Shown: positions 1 to 8,205 of the stretch, one piece after another
Numbering within the stretch: position 1 is the first letter of the stretch
Layout of the letters: every line of letters begins with the position of its first letter
Source of the DNA: Pseudomonas sp. dw_358
Lineage (GTDB): Bacteria > Pseudomonadota > Gammaproteobacteria > Pseudomonadales > Pseudomonadaceae
Reading direction: 5' to 3'
NCBI RefSeq assembly: GCF_018449655.1
Contig: NZ_JAAVUX010000002.1
Span: 372,001 to 436,000 of the forward strand
Length of the DNA stretch: 64,000 bases
Notes under the pieces: model-generated
Seen by the model: only the letters and a program-made list of their open reading frames with translations
Databases searched by the model: none
Told to the model about the DNA's origin: nothing
Position numbers and translations under genes: made by a program

Positions 1-2
1 TG

Positions 3-1310
3 CCGCTGGACCTGGCGGCCATGCGGGTGTTGCCCGAACACTACTGGAAAGACCATGATTTCGCCGGCGGCGGCGGTTTCACCCCGCCGTTGGGCAGCGG
101 GCCGTATCGGATCAGCAAGGTCGACGCCGGGCGCAGCGTCACCTTCGAGCGGGTCAAGGACTGGTGGGCCAAGGACCTGCCGGTGAGCCGCGGGATGTAC
201 AACTTCGACACCCTCACGGTGAATTTCTACGGCGACACCGAGGTGGCCCGGCAACTGCTCCAGGCCCAAGCCTTCGACTACAACCGCGAGTTCTCGTCCA
301 GCGGCTACGTGGTGGGCTACCAAAGCCCGGTGCTGGCTGATGGGCGCCTGCAACAGGCGATCCTGGCCAAGCCGCGCCCGGTGGCGGCCCAAGGCTTTGT
401 GTTCAACCTCAGTCGTCCGGTGTTTCAGGACCGACGCGTACGCCAGGCGCTGACCCTGCTGTGGGATTTCGACTGGGCCAACCAGCACATCATGCGCAGC
501 TTCTACACGCGCCAGAGCAGCTATTTCCCCAAGAGCGACATGGCCGCCACGCAGCTGCCGGACGCTCAGGAGCGAGCGATTCTGGATCCCTTGCGTGGCA
601 AGATCCCCGACGAGGTATTCACCCAGGTCTACCACTCGCCGAGCACCGACGGCAGCGGCAATATCCGCGACAAGCAACTGCAGGCGCTCAAGCTGCTGGC
701 CGAGGCCGGCTGGCACCCGGACCATAACCGCCTGGTCAACGCCAAGGGCGAGCAATTGAAGTTCACCTTCCTCGACGGCCAGGGCGGTTTCGACCGGCTG
801 GTGTTGCCGATGAAACGCGCGCTGGCGCAGATCGGCATCGACCTGCAGATGCGCCGCATCGACGGCGGCCAGTACAACAACCTGATGAACGCCCGCGACT
901 ACGACATGATCGTGGTGACCTTTCCCCGCAGCGGCGACCCGATCATCTCCCCCGGCCGCGAGCTCTACAGCCTGTACGGCTCGGCCAGTGCCATGCAGCC
1001 GGGCAGCTCCAACTTCATGGTCCTCAAGGACCCCGCGGTGGACAGCCTCATCGATGGTTTGGTCAAGGCCACTACCCGCAACGACATGGTCCATTACGCC
1101 CGCGCCCTCGATCGGGTCCTGCAATGGGGCTACTACTCGATCCAGAACTACTACAGCGAAGGCACGCCCACGGTGTACCTCAACCGCTTCGGCATGCCCA
1201 AGGTCGCGCCCGCCTACGACGTCGGCCTGGACACCTGGTGGCAGGTCAGCGCCAAGCCCCTGACCAGCCTGCAAATGAGCGCTTTGGCGCAACACACCGA
1301 GGAGCATTGA
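3..1310 (+). CDS. yejA: YejA-like peptide ABC transporter substrate-binding protein (5' end outside window)
   Basis: Periplasmic solute-binding protein of the YejABEF importer, which takes up oligopeptides (and microcin C in Escherichia coli). The reading frame is open from the first bases of the window, so the signal peptide and N-terminal lobe are missing; about 435 residues remain of a family usually near 600. The fragment has the look of a family 5 binding protein, with a 'GSGPYRI' segment near its start and a Trp- and Tyr-rich C-terminal half. It ends one base before yejB, and yejB, yejE and yejF follow tightly on the same strand, which supports the assignment. Substrate specificity cannot be read from the sequence. 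Confidence 0.9.
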   Translation, partial: PLDLAAMRVLPEHYWKDHDFAGGGGFTPPLGSGPYRISKVDAGRSVTFERVKDWWAKDLPVSRGMYNFDTLTVNFYGDTEVARQLLQAQAFDYNREFSSSGYVVGYQSPVLADGRLQQAILAKPRPVAAQGFVFNLSRPVFQDRRVRQALTLLWDFDWANQHIMRSFYTRQSSYFPKSDMAATQLPDAQERAILDPLRGKIPDEVFTQVYHSPSTDGSGNIRDKQLQALKLLAEAGWHPDHNRLVNAKGEQLKFTFLDGQGGFDRLVLPMKRALAQIGIDLQMRRIDGGQYNNLMNARDYDMIVVTFPRSGDPIISPGRELYSLYGSASAMQPGSSNFMVLKDPAVDSLIDGLVKATTRNDMVHYARALDRVLQWGYYSIQNYYSEGTPTVYLNRFGMPKVAPAYDVGLDTWWQVSAKPLTSLQMSALAQHTEEH

Positions 1311-1311
1311 G

Positions 1312-2376
1312 ATGCTGCGTTATGTCTGTCGCCGCTTGCTGCTGATCATTCCCACCTTGCTGTGCATCCTGGTGGTCAATTTCGTCATCGTTCAAGCCGC
1401 ACCCGGCGGCCCGGTGGATCAAGCCATCGCGCGCCTCCAAGGGGCCGGTAAACAGGGCGTGGGCGGCGGTGGCGGGGAGATGGCCGGCGGCAGCGGCAGC
1501 CGCTCCAGCCAAGGCCTGGACCCAGCGCTGATCGAAGAGATCAAACACCACTACGGGTTCGACAAGCCGCTGCACGAACGCCTGTGGCTGATGCTCAGCC
1601 ACTACGCCCAGCTGGATTTCGGCAACAGCTTCTTTCGCGGCGCGCCGGTCACCCGGCTGATCGCGCAGAAGCTGCCGACCACGATTTCCCTCGGTCTGTG
1701 GGCGACCCTGATCACCTACCTGATTTCCATTCCCCTGGGCATCCGCAAGGCGGTCCATAACGGCACCCGCTTCGACGTCTGGACCAGTACCGCGATCATC
1801 GTCGGCTACGCCATGCCAGCGTTCCTGTTCGCCATTCTGTTGATCGTGGTGTTCGCCGGGGGCAGCTACGTCAGTTGGTTTCCGGTGCAGGGCCTGGTCT
1901 CCGAAGACTTCGACCAGCTCTCCACCCTGGGCAAAGTGGGTGACTACCTGTGGCACCTGGTGCTGCCGGTCAGTGCGCTGGTGATCGGCGGTTTCGCCAC
2001 CCTGACCATCATGACCAAGAACAGCTTTCTCAACGAGATCAGCCGTCAGTACGTGACCACCGCCAAGGCCAAGGGCCTGACCGAGCGGCGCATGCTGTAC
2101 GGCCACGTGTTTCGCAACGCCATGCTGCTGGTGCTGGCCGGTATTCCCCAGGCGCTGATCGACGTGTTCTTCGCCGGTTCCTTGCTGATCGAAACCATCT
2201 TCAACCTCGACGGCATCGGCCGCATGAGCTACGACGCGGCCGTGTCCCGGGACTATCCGGTGGTGTTCGGCACGCTGTTTCTATTCACCCTGTTCGGGCT
2301 GCTGATCAAACTGCTGGGCGACCTCTGCTACACCCTGGTCGACCCGCGTATCGACTTTTCGGCGAGGGCTGCCTGA
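1312..2376 (+). CDS. yejB: YejB-like peptide ABC transporter permease
   Basis: Inner-membrane permease of the DppB/OppB class, 354 residues. The N-terminus begins with a single membrane span, followed by a periplasmic stretch, then a block of five hydrophobic segments containing the coupling region that docks on the ATPase ('[13 protein letters not shown]', about residues 247-259). A Gly/Ser-rich insert at about residues 47-65 sits in the first periplasmic loop. The start lies one base after the yejA stop, and the TGA stop overlaps the yejE start by one base (TGATG), so translational coupling is likely. Confidence 0.93.
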   Translation: MLRYVCRRLLLIIPTLLCILVVNFVIVQAAPGGPVDQAIARLQGAGKQGVGGGGGEMAGGSGSRSSQGLDPALIEEIKHHYGFDKPLHERLWLMLSHYAQLDFGNSFFRGAPVTRLIAQKLPTTISLGLWATLITYLISIPLGIRKAVHNGTRFDVWTSTAIIVGYAMPAFLFAILLIVVFAGGSYVSWFPVQGLVSEDFDQLSTLGKVGDYLWHLVLPVSALVIGGFATLTIMTKNSFLNEISRQYVTTAKAKGLTERRMLYGHVFRNAMLLVLAGIPQALIDVFFAGSLLIETIFNLDGIGRMSYDAAVSRDYPVVFGTLFLFTLFGLLIKLLGDLCYTLVDPRIDFSARAA

Positions 2377-3398
2377 TGTGGCGTATGTCTCCTTTGGGCC
2401 AGCGACGCCTGGCCGCGTTCAAGAGCAACCGGCGTGGCTGGTGGTCGCTGTGGCTGTTCGTGGCATTGCTCGCGCTGTGCCTGGGCGCCGAACTGATCGC
2501 CAACGACAAGCCGCTGGTGGTGAGTTACGAGGGCAATCTGTACTACCCCATCCTCCACGATTATCAGGAAACCGATTTCGGCGGCCAACTGCCGTTCGCG
2601 CCGGACTACAGCAGCCAATACGTGCGCGACCTGATCGCCAGCAAGCACGGCTGGATGCTGTTCCCGCCGATACCGTTCGGCCCCGAATCGGTCAACTGGG
2701 ACCTCACCGCGCCCTCTCCCAGCCCGCCCAGCGCGCAGGACTGGCTGGGCACCGATGACCAGGCGCGGGACGTGTTGGCGCGAGCGCTGTACGGGGCACG
2801 GGTGTCGATTCTGTTTGCCTTGATGCTGACGGCCGTCAGTACCGTGATCGGGGTGTTCGCCGGGGCCATTCAGGGCTACTACGGCGGCCTGGTGGACCTG
2901 ATCGGTCAGCGTCTGCAAGAGATCTGGTCAGGGCTGCCGGTGCTTTACCTGTTGATCATCCTCTCAGGATTCGTCGCGCCCGGCTTTTGGTGGCTGCTGG
3001 GGATCATGGCGCTGTTTTCGTGGCTGGCGCTGGTGGACGTGGTGCGCGCCGAATTTCTCCGTGGGCGCAACCTGGAATACGTCAAGGCCGCCCGCGCCCT
3101 GGGCCTGACCGACGGCGAATTGATGCGCCGGCACATCCTGCCCAACGCCATGACCAGTACCCTCACCTACCTGCCGTTCATTCTCACCGGGGCCATCTCG
3201 ACCCTGACCGCGCTGGACTTTCTCGGCTTCGGCATGCCCGCCGGCACCGCTTCCCTGGGCGAGCTGATCGGGCAGGCCAAGCAGAACCTGCAAGCGCCGT
3301 GGCTGGGCCTCACTGCGTTCTGTGTGCTGGCCCTGATTCTCTCACTTCTGGTGTTCATCGGCGAAGCCTGCCGCGACGCCTTCGACCCCAAGCACTGA
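2376..3398 (+). CDS. yejE: YejE-like peptide ABC transporter permease
   Basis: Second inner-membrane permease of the importer, DppC/OppC class, 340 residues from the ATG that overlaps the yejB stop. The open frame runs further upstream, but that part lies inside yejB. There is one N-terminal span ('WWSLWLFVALLALCLGAEL'), a long periplasmic domain of about 120 residues with a 'WLGTDDQARDV' segment typical of DppC proteins, and then about five spans carrying the ATPase-coupling 'KAARALGLTDGELMRRH' motif. It pairs with YejB to form the channel. Confidence 0.93.
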   Translation: MWRMSPLGQRRLAAFKSNRRGWWSLWLFVALLALCLGAELIANDKPLVVSYEGNLYYPILHDYQETDFGGQLPFAPDYSSQYVRDLIASKHGWMLFPPIPFGPESVNWDLTAPSPSPPSAQDWLGTDDQARDVLARALYGARVSILFALMLTAVSTVIGVFAGAIQGYYGGLVDLIGQRLQEIWSGLPVLYLLIILSGFVAPGFWWLLGIMALFSWLALVDVVRAEFLRGRNLEYVKAARALGLTDGELMRRHILPNAMTSTLTYLPFILTGAISTLTALDFLGFGMPAGTASLGELIGQAKQNLQAPWLGLTAFCVLALILSLLVFIGEACRDAFDPKH

Positions 3399-3412
3399 CA
3401 GGCACCCATGAC

Positions 3413-5017
3413 ATGAGCGACAACCTGATGGAAATCCGCGACCTCAAGGTCGCCTTCGGCGAACGCGAAGTGGTGCACGGTCTGAACCTGGACATCGGCC
3501 GCGGTGAGTGCCTGGCGCTAGTGGGAGAATCCGGCTCGGGCAAATCGGTCACCGCCCACTCGATCCTGCGCCTGCTGCCGGGAAACAAAGTGCACACCCA
3601 CGGCAGCATTCACTTTGAAGGCCAGGACCTGGTGAGCGCCAGCGAGGCGCAACTGCGGGCATTGCGTGGCAACCGCATCGCGATGATTTTCCAGGAGCCG
3701 ATGACCTCACTCAACCCGCTGCACACCGTGGAAAAACAGCTCGGCGAAGTGCTCGCCGTGCACAAGGGCCTGAGTGGCAAGGCCGCCCGGGCGCGGGTGC
3801 TGGAGCTGATGGAAATGGTCGGCATCCGCCAGCCGATGCAACGCCTGAAGGCCTACCCCCATCAACTGTCCGGCGGGCAGCGCCAGCGCATCATGATCGC
3901 CATGGCGCTGGCCAACGAGCCGGATCTGCTGATCGCCGACGAGCCGACCACGGCACTGGACGTCACGGTGCAGCAGAAAGTCCTCGAACTGCTGCGCGAC
4001 CTGCAAAAGCGTCTGGGCATGTCGCTGTTGTTGATCAGCCATGACCTCAATCTGGTGCGACGCATCGCCCAGCGAGTCTGCGTGATGCGCGGCGGCGAAA
4101 TCGTCGAGCAAGCCGACTGCCAGACCTTGTTCGAGCAGCCAAAGCACCCGTACAGCCGTCTGCTAATCGAGGCCGAGCCGAGCGGGCGGCCGGTGCCGGT
4201 GATGTTCGACCAGTATCTGCTCACCGTGGACGACCTGCGCGTGTGGTTCCCGCTGCCCAAGCCGCTGTTGCGCCGCGAGCGCGAGTACATCAAGGCGGTG
4301 GACGGCGTCAGCTTCGACCTGCTCAAGGGCAAGACCCTGGGAATCGTCGGCGAGTCCGGTTCGGGCAAGTCCACCCTCGGCCAGGCCATCCTGCGGCTGG
4401 TGGAATGCCAAGGCAGCGTGCGCTTCAACGGCACTCAGCTGACGTTACAGAACCAGCAGGCCATGCGCCCGCTGCGCCGCCAGATGCAGGTGGTGTTTCA
4501 GGACCCGTTCGGTAGCCTGAGCCCGCGCATGACGGTGGAGCAGATCATTGCCGAGGGCCTGCTGACCCACAAGATCGGCACCCCGGCCGAGCGGGAGGCA
4601 GCAGTGATCCGGGTGCTGGAGGAAGTCGGCCTGGACCCGGACAGCCGCCACCGCTACCCCCATGAGTTTTCCGGCGGCCAGCGCCAGCGGATTTCCATCG
4701 CCCGGGCACTGGTGCTGGAGCCGGCGTTGATCCTGCTGGACGAGCCGACGTCGGCACTGGACCGCACGGTGCAAAAACAGATCATCGAGCTGCTGCGCTC
4801 GGTGCAGTTGCGCCACGGCCTGACCTACCTGTTCATCAGCCACGACCTGGCGGTGGTCAAGGCGCTGGCCCATGACCTGATCGTGATCAAGGACGGCCGG
4901 GTGGTGGAGCAAGGCCCGGCACGGCGTATCTTCGCCGCGCCCGAGCATCCCTACACTCAGGAACTGCTCAGGGCCTCCAGTGTGGCGAGCAGCCCGGTGC
5001 AGGGGGTCAATGCCTGA
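3413..5017 (+). CDS. yejF: YejF-like duplicated ABC transporter ATPase
   Basis: Cytoplasmic ATPase that powers the Yej importer, 534 residues with two complete nucleotide-binding domains in one chain. Each has a Walker A 'GESGSGKS' (near residues 38 and 312), an LSGGQ or FSGGQ signature and a Walker B 'DEPT' sequence. This fused layout is normal for YejF and differs from the separate DppD/DppF subunits. The ATG at 3413 begins '[11 protein letters not shown]'; the ATG at 3408 is out of frame. It is the last gene of the operon and its stop lies 7 bases from the convergent deoC stop. Confidence 0.94.
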   Translation: MSDNLMEIRDLKVAFGEREVVHGLNLDIGRGECLALVGESGSGKSVTAHSILRLLPGNKVHTHGSIHFEGQDLVSASEAQLRALRGNRIAMIFQEPMTSLNPLHTVEKQLGEVLAVHKGLSGKAARARVLELMEMVGIRQPMQRLKAYPHQLSGGQRQRIMIAMALANEPDLLIADEPTTALDVTVQQKVLELLRDLQKRLGMSLLLISHDLNLVRRIAQRVCVMRGGEIVEQADCQTLFEQPKHPYSRLLIEAEPSGRPVPVMFDQYLLTVDDLRVWFPLPKPLLRREREYIKAVDGVSFDLLKGKTLGIVGESGSGKSTLGQAILRLVECQGSVRFNGTQLTLQNQQAMRPLRRQMQVVFQDPFGSLSPRMTVEQIIAEGLLTHKIGTPAEREAAVIRVLEEVGLDPDSRHRYPHEFSGGQRQRISIARALVLEPALILLDEPTSALDRTVQKQIIELLRSVQLRHGLTYLFISHDLAVVKALAHDLIVIKDGRVVEQGPARRIFAAPEHPYTQELLRASSVASSPVQGVNA

Positions 5018-5024
5018 TGGAGGA

Positions 5025-5705
5025 TCAATAACCTTCCGAGGTCGCCACCTGCGCCTTGACGATCGCCACCCCGGAGCTGGAACCCAGCCGTGTGGCGCCG
5101 GCATCGATCATCGCCTGGGCGGTCTGTGCATCGCGCACGCCGCCCGAGGCCTTGACGCCCATGGCAGGGCCGACCACCCGGCGCATCAACTGGATGTCGG
5201 CCACCGTCGCCCCGCCGCTGCTGAAACCGGTGGAGGTCTTGACGAAGGCGACGTCGAGCTCCCGGCAGATTTCGCAGGCCTGGGTCTTTTGCCCGTCGTC
5301 GAGCAGGCAGGTTTCCAGGATCACCTTGAGCGGGACGGCGCCGCAGGCTTGCAGGACGTCGGCGATGTCGTCGCGCACCTGATCGAGCAGGCCGTCTTTC
5401 AACCAGCCAATGTTCAGCACCATGTCGATCTCGCCGGCGCCGGCGGCAATGGCAGCGCGGGCTTCGAAGGCTTTCACGGCGCTGAGGCTGGCGCCCAGGG
5501 GAAAGCCCACCACGGCGCAGACCAGTGGCGCCTGCCCGCGCAGGCATTCAGCGGCGAGGGCCACGTTGGCGCTGTTGACGCACACCGATTTGAAACCCAG
5601 TTCGATGGCTTCCTCGCACAGGCGTTTGACCGTGGCCTGGGAGGCGTCGGCCGCCAGCACGGTATGGTCGATGTAGGCCGCATAAGGGCTGAAGGGGGTC
5701 GGCAT
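5025..5705 (-). CDS. deoC: Deoxyribose-phosphate aldolase family protein
   Basis: Class I aldolase of the DeoC family, 226 residues. The classical reaction cleaves 2-deoxyribose 5-phosphate to glyceraldehyde 3-phosphate and acetaldehyde. The Schiff-base lysine is present in '[10 protein letters not shown]', the second lysine in '[10 protein letters not shown]' and the catalytic Asp in '[11 protein letters not shown]', so the active site appears intact. The start chosen begins '[15 protein letters not shown]'; an upstream in-frame ATG would add 28 residues lying in the AT-rich promoter. It is divergent from a sugar ABC/kinase operon rather than next to nucleoside phosphorylase genes, so the in vivo substrate may be another phosphorylated sugar. 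Confidence 0.9.
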   Translation of the reverse strand: MPTPFSPYAAYIDHTVLAADASQATVKRLCEEAIELGFKSVCVNSANVALAAECLRGQAPLVCAVVGFPLGASLSAVKAFEARAAIAAGAGEIDMVLNIGWLKDGLLDQVRDDIADVLQACGAVPLKVILETCLLDDGQKTQACEICRELDVAFVKTSTGFSSGGATVADIQLMRRVVGPAMGVKASGGVRDAQTAQAMIDAGATRLGSSSGVAIVKAQVATSEGY

Positions 5706-6011
5706 GGGGGACGCTCCGCAGGACAATTCGGGGTAGGGGCTGTACGCTGAGAAATTTATAGCACTTATGTTATAAAAATAACAATTCAAATTTAATCCTT
5801 ACTGATAGCCCTGATTTTTCTGGACAAGAATAGTCACCCCACAAATAACCCGAGAAAAACCACTGTGATAATTTTAACAAATCACCCTTGACCACCCCCC
5901 GACCGAGGTCTAGGCTCTGGCTTCAAATGTGATGTGCAGTCACATCTGGCGGCGGCCCCGAAGAGGGTTGCCGGGAATTCCGAACAACAATAAAAACAGG
6001 ACTCCACCATC
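5706..6011. promoter_or_regulatory. Divergent promoter region between deoC and the sugar operon
   Basis: AT-rich intergenic region of 306 bases that must drive both directions. On the + strand TTGACC (5888-5893) and TAGGCT (5911-5916) are separated by 17 bases, a plausible sigma-70 promoter. A perfect 6-base inverted repeat, GATGTG/CACATC with a 4-base spacer (5931-5946), lies just downstream of the expected start and is a candidate operator. Further inverted repeats are GTGAT/ATCAC at 5865-5885 and GTTAT/ATAAC at 5769-5782. The SorC-type regulator encoded in the operon is the obvious candidate ligand. None of this is tested. Confidence 0.4.
5983..5996 (+). promoter_or_regulatory. A-rich Hfq/Crc-type motif in the leader of the binding-protein gene
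   Basis: AACAACAATAAAAA lies just upstream of the ACAGGA ribosome-binding region of the gene starting at 6012. It fits the repeated AAN pattern to which Hfq with Crc binds in Pseudomonas to block translation during carbon catabolite repression. A closely similar motif precedes the kinase gene of the same operon (8176-8190). Confidence 0.5.
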
Positions 6012-6983
6012 ATGCTGCTCGCCCGTAAACCCGCTCGCGCCCTCTCCCTGGCCATCGCCCTGGCGGCGACCTTCGGCACGCTCTCGGCCCAGGCCAAGGA
6101 TCTGAAGATCGGCTTCAGCCAGGTCACCCTGCAATCCCCGTTCTATGTGCAACTGCGCGACGGCGCCAAGGCGGCGGCAGCCAAGGACGGCGACACGCTG
6201 ATCTTTCTCGACGCCAACGGTGACATCAGCAAACAGAACAACGACATTCAGGACTTGCTGACCCGCAAGGTCGACGTGCTGATCATCGACCCGGTCAACC
6301 CCGACTCGGTCGGCGCCTCCCTGGAAGCGGCCAAGGCCAGGAACGTGCCGGTGATCGCCATCGACCGCACCATCAACGGCACCGTGGCCACCACCATCGG
6401 CCGCGATAACGTGAAAATGGGCGAGCTGTCCGGTGGGGCCCTGCTGGCAGCGCTGAAAAGCAAAAACATCAGTGACGGCGAGATCATCGAAATTCAGGGC
6501 GATGCCGGCGGCACGGTGATGCAGCAGCGGCGCAAGGGCTTTCACACCGCCTTCCAGGGCACCGCCTTCAAGATCATCGATGGCCCTTACAGCGAGTACA
6601 TGCGCGCTAACGCGGTGACCGCCATGCAGGACTTGCTGCAGGCCCACCCCAAAGTCAAAGCGGTGTTCGCCCACAACGACGACATGGCCATGGGCGCCTT
6701 GCAGGTACTTGGCGAGCGCGGGCGCAAGGACGTGCTGGTGGCCGGCGTCGATGGCCTGTCCGAGGCGATCGACGCCATCCAGAACGGCGACCAGTACGTC
6801 GCCACTGCCCTTAACGACCCCCAATACTTGGGCGAGATCGCCATCGACACCGCCCGCAAGGTGGCCGCCAAGCAGTCGGTGCCACTGTTCGTCGATGCCG
6901 GCACGGCGCTGCTGACCAAGGCCAACGCCGCCCAGGTCGAGCACAAGTCCACCTTCGGCGCATACCGCCCGACCGGGCAATAA
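6012..6983 (+). CDS. Sugar ABC transporter periplasmic binding protein (RbsB-like)
   Basis: Periplasmic sugar- or polyol-binding protein of the ribose/galactose type, 323 residues. A Sec signal peptide occupies residues 1-28 and ends 'LSAQA', before mature 'KDLKIGFS'. The body has the two-lobe hallmarks: 'DVLIIDPVNPDSVG', 'NVPVIAIDRTING' and 'AVFAHNDDMAMGAL'. It is the first gene of an operon with a dehydrogenase, kinase, regulator, ATPase and permease. The ligand is not deducible, but the GatD-like dehydrogenase and FGGY kinase downstream point to a polyol or ketose. An A-rich leader suggests catabolite control. Confidence 0.88.
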   Translation: MLLARKPARALSLAIALAATFGTLSAQAKDLKIGFSQVTLQSPFYVQLRDGAKAAAAKDGDTLIFLDANGDISKQNNDIQDLLTRKVDVLIIDPVNPDSVGASLEAAKARNVPVIAIDRTINGTVATTIGRDNVKMGELSGGALLAALKSKNISDGEIIEIQGDAGGTVMQQRRKGFHTAFQGTAFKIIDGPYSEYMRANAVTAMQDLLQAHPKVKAVFAHNDDMAMGALQVLGERGRKDVLVAGVDGLSEAIDAIQNGDQYVATALNDPQYLGEIAIDTARKVAAKQSVPLFVDAGTALLTKANAAQVEHKSTFGAYRPTGQ

Positions 6984-7046
6984 ACCTGTTTTTCGAATCC
7001 GGTGAGCCCAGCCTCATCGCCGCATCCTGTCTATAGGGGTCTTATT

Positions 7047-8063
7047 GTGAAAGCAGCCGTCATGTACAAGCCGGGCGACATTCGTGTGGAAGAAGTCGCC
7101 AAGCCTGAAGTCAAACCCGGTCACGCGTTGATTCGCGTGGTGGCGTGCGGGGTCTGCGGTTCGGACATTCCGCGCATGCTGAGCAAGGGTGCCCATCGCA
7201 TGCCGCTGATCTGCGGTCATGAATTTGCCGGGTTCATCGAGGAAATCGGCAGTGGCGTGGAGGGGTACAGCCTTGGCGAACTGGTGACCGTGCCGCCGAT
7301 GATCCCCGACGTGTCCAGCGACCAATACCAGCGTGGCTTTCCTTCGCGCTCGGAGCAGTACGACTACTTTGGCAGCCGCCGCGACGGCGCCTACGCCGAG
7401 TTCGTCAATGTGCCCCTGAGCAACCTGATCAAGGTGCCACAAGGCATGGACCCGATCGCCGCCTCCCTGGTAGACCCGGCGGCCATTGCCCTGCATGCCC
7501 TGTGGAAGACTGACTTCAAGGCCGGGCAGAACGGTGCGGTGGTGGGCTGCGGGCCAATCGGGCTGTTTGCCATTCAGTGGCTCAAGCTGATGGGCGCCAA
7601 GGACATTATCGCCATCGACATTGCCGAAGAGAAACTGGCCATGGCCCGCGAAGCCGGCGCGACCCAGACCCTGCTCAGTGGCACCACCGACGCCGCCTTG
7701 CCGCGCTGCCAAGTGGTGATCGAGGCCGCCGGGCATCCCAGTTCGATCAACCAGGCGGTGCAACTGACCAAGTCCGGCGGCCATGTGGTGTTCATCGGTA
7801 TTCCCACCACCGACGTGGCCATCACCACCGAGACCTTTTCGCATTTTCTGCGTCAGGAAATCTCCCTGCACGGGGCCTGGAACTCCTTCTCCGCGCCTTT
7901 CCCCGGCGACGAATGGACCGCCTCCATCGATAAGCTGGCGTCGGGGGAATTGAAGTGGCAGTTCATGATCACCCACGACCTGCCCCTGAGCGAGTTGCCG
8001 GATATGTTCCGCCGCTATGCCGAGCGCAAGGAAGTAGCCGCCAAGGTGATCTTCCGGCCCTGA
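7047..8063 (+). CDS. GatD-like medium-chain alcohol/polyol dehydrogenase lacking structural-zinc cysteines
   Basis: Medium-chain NAD(P)-dependent dehydrogenase, 338 residues, most like galactitol-1-phosphate or sorbitol dehydrogenases. The catalytic zinc ligands are visible as Cys37 ('CGVCGSD') and His58/Glu59 ('GHEF'), and the Rossmann glycines as 'GCGPIG'. The structural-zinc lobe, usually C-x2-C-x2-C-x7-C, reads Asp88, Ser91, Tyr94 and Ser102, while the following 'YDYFGSRRDGAYAEF' is conserved. The GTG start is chosen because AGGGG lies 7 bases upstream; the earlier in-frame ATG at 7002 has no clear site. It probably oxidises the imported polyol to a ketose for the kinase downstream. Confidence 0.85.
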   Translation: MKAAVMYKPGDIRVEEVAKPEVKPGHALIRVVACGVCGSDIPRMLSKGAHRMPLICGHEFAGFIEEIGSGVEGYSLGELVTVPPMIPDVSSDQYQRGFPSRSEQYDYFGSRRDGAYAEFVNVPLSNLIKVPQGMDPIAASLVDPAAIALHALWKTDFKAGQNGAVVGCGPIGLFAIQWLKLMGAKDIIAIDIAEEKLAMAREAGATQTLLSGTTDAALPRCQVVIEAAGHPSSINQAVQLTKSGGHVVFIGIPTTDVAITTETFSHFLRQEISLHGAWNSFSAPFPGDEWTASIDKLASGELKWQFMITHDLPLSELPDMFRRYAERKEVAAKVIFRP

Positions 8064-8080
8064 GCCCCTCGATGGGCAGA

Positions 8081-8173
8081 GGCGCCTGCAGGACCGAACT
8101 TGCTTGGGAACGGGGCACCGCGGATTAGAAATCCCTGTCGCGGCGCCGGGTTCCCGAGCATCCTCGGTCCGGC
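8081..8173. repeat. REPIN: two inverted REP palindromes inside the operon
   Basis: A REP-like unit (AGGACCGAACTTGCTTGGGA) is followed about 35 bases later by its inverted partner (TTCCCGAGCATCCTCGGTCC), the two-REP arrangement called a REPIN. It fills most of the gap between the dehydrogenase and the kinase. Such hairpins can affect mRNA stability and so the ratio of upstream to downstream gene expression. Related copies occur at 26600, 57612, 57958 and 62625. Confidence 0.75.
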
Positions 8174-8175
8174 AT

Positions 8176-8190
8176 AAAAACAATAAAAAC
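8176..8190 (+). promoter_or_regulatory. A-rich Hfq/Crc-type motif upstream of the kinase gene
   Basis: AAAAACAATAAAAAC lies just upstream of the strong GCAGGAGG ribosome-binding site of the kinase gene. It shares ACAATAAAAAC with the motif before the binding-protein gene at 6012. The match to the AAN-repeat target of Hfq/Crc suggests a second translational control point in the same operon. Confidence 0.5.
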
Positions 8191-8205
8191 GCAGGAGGAC
8201 CACCG

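Noticed and set aside
5928..5944. TGTGA/TCACA resembling a CRP or Vfr site
   Set aside because: The half-sites are 7 bases apart instead of 6, and the better symmetry is GATGTG-N4-CACATC, so it is listed as a possible regulator operator instead.
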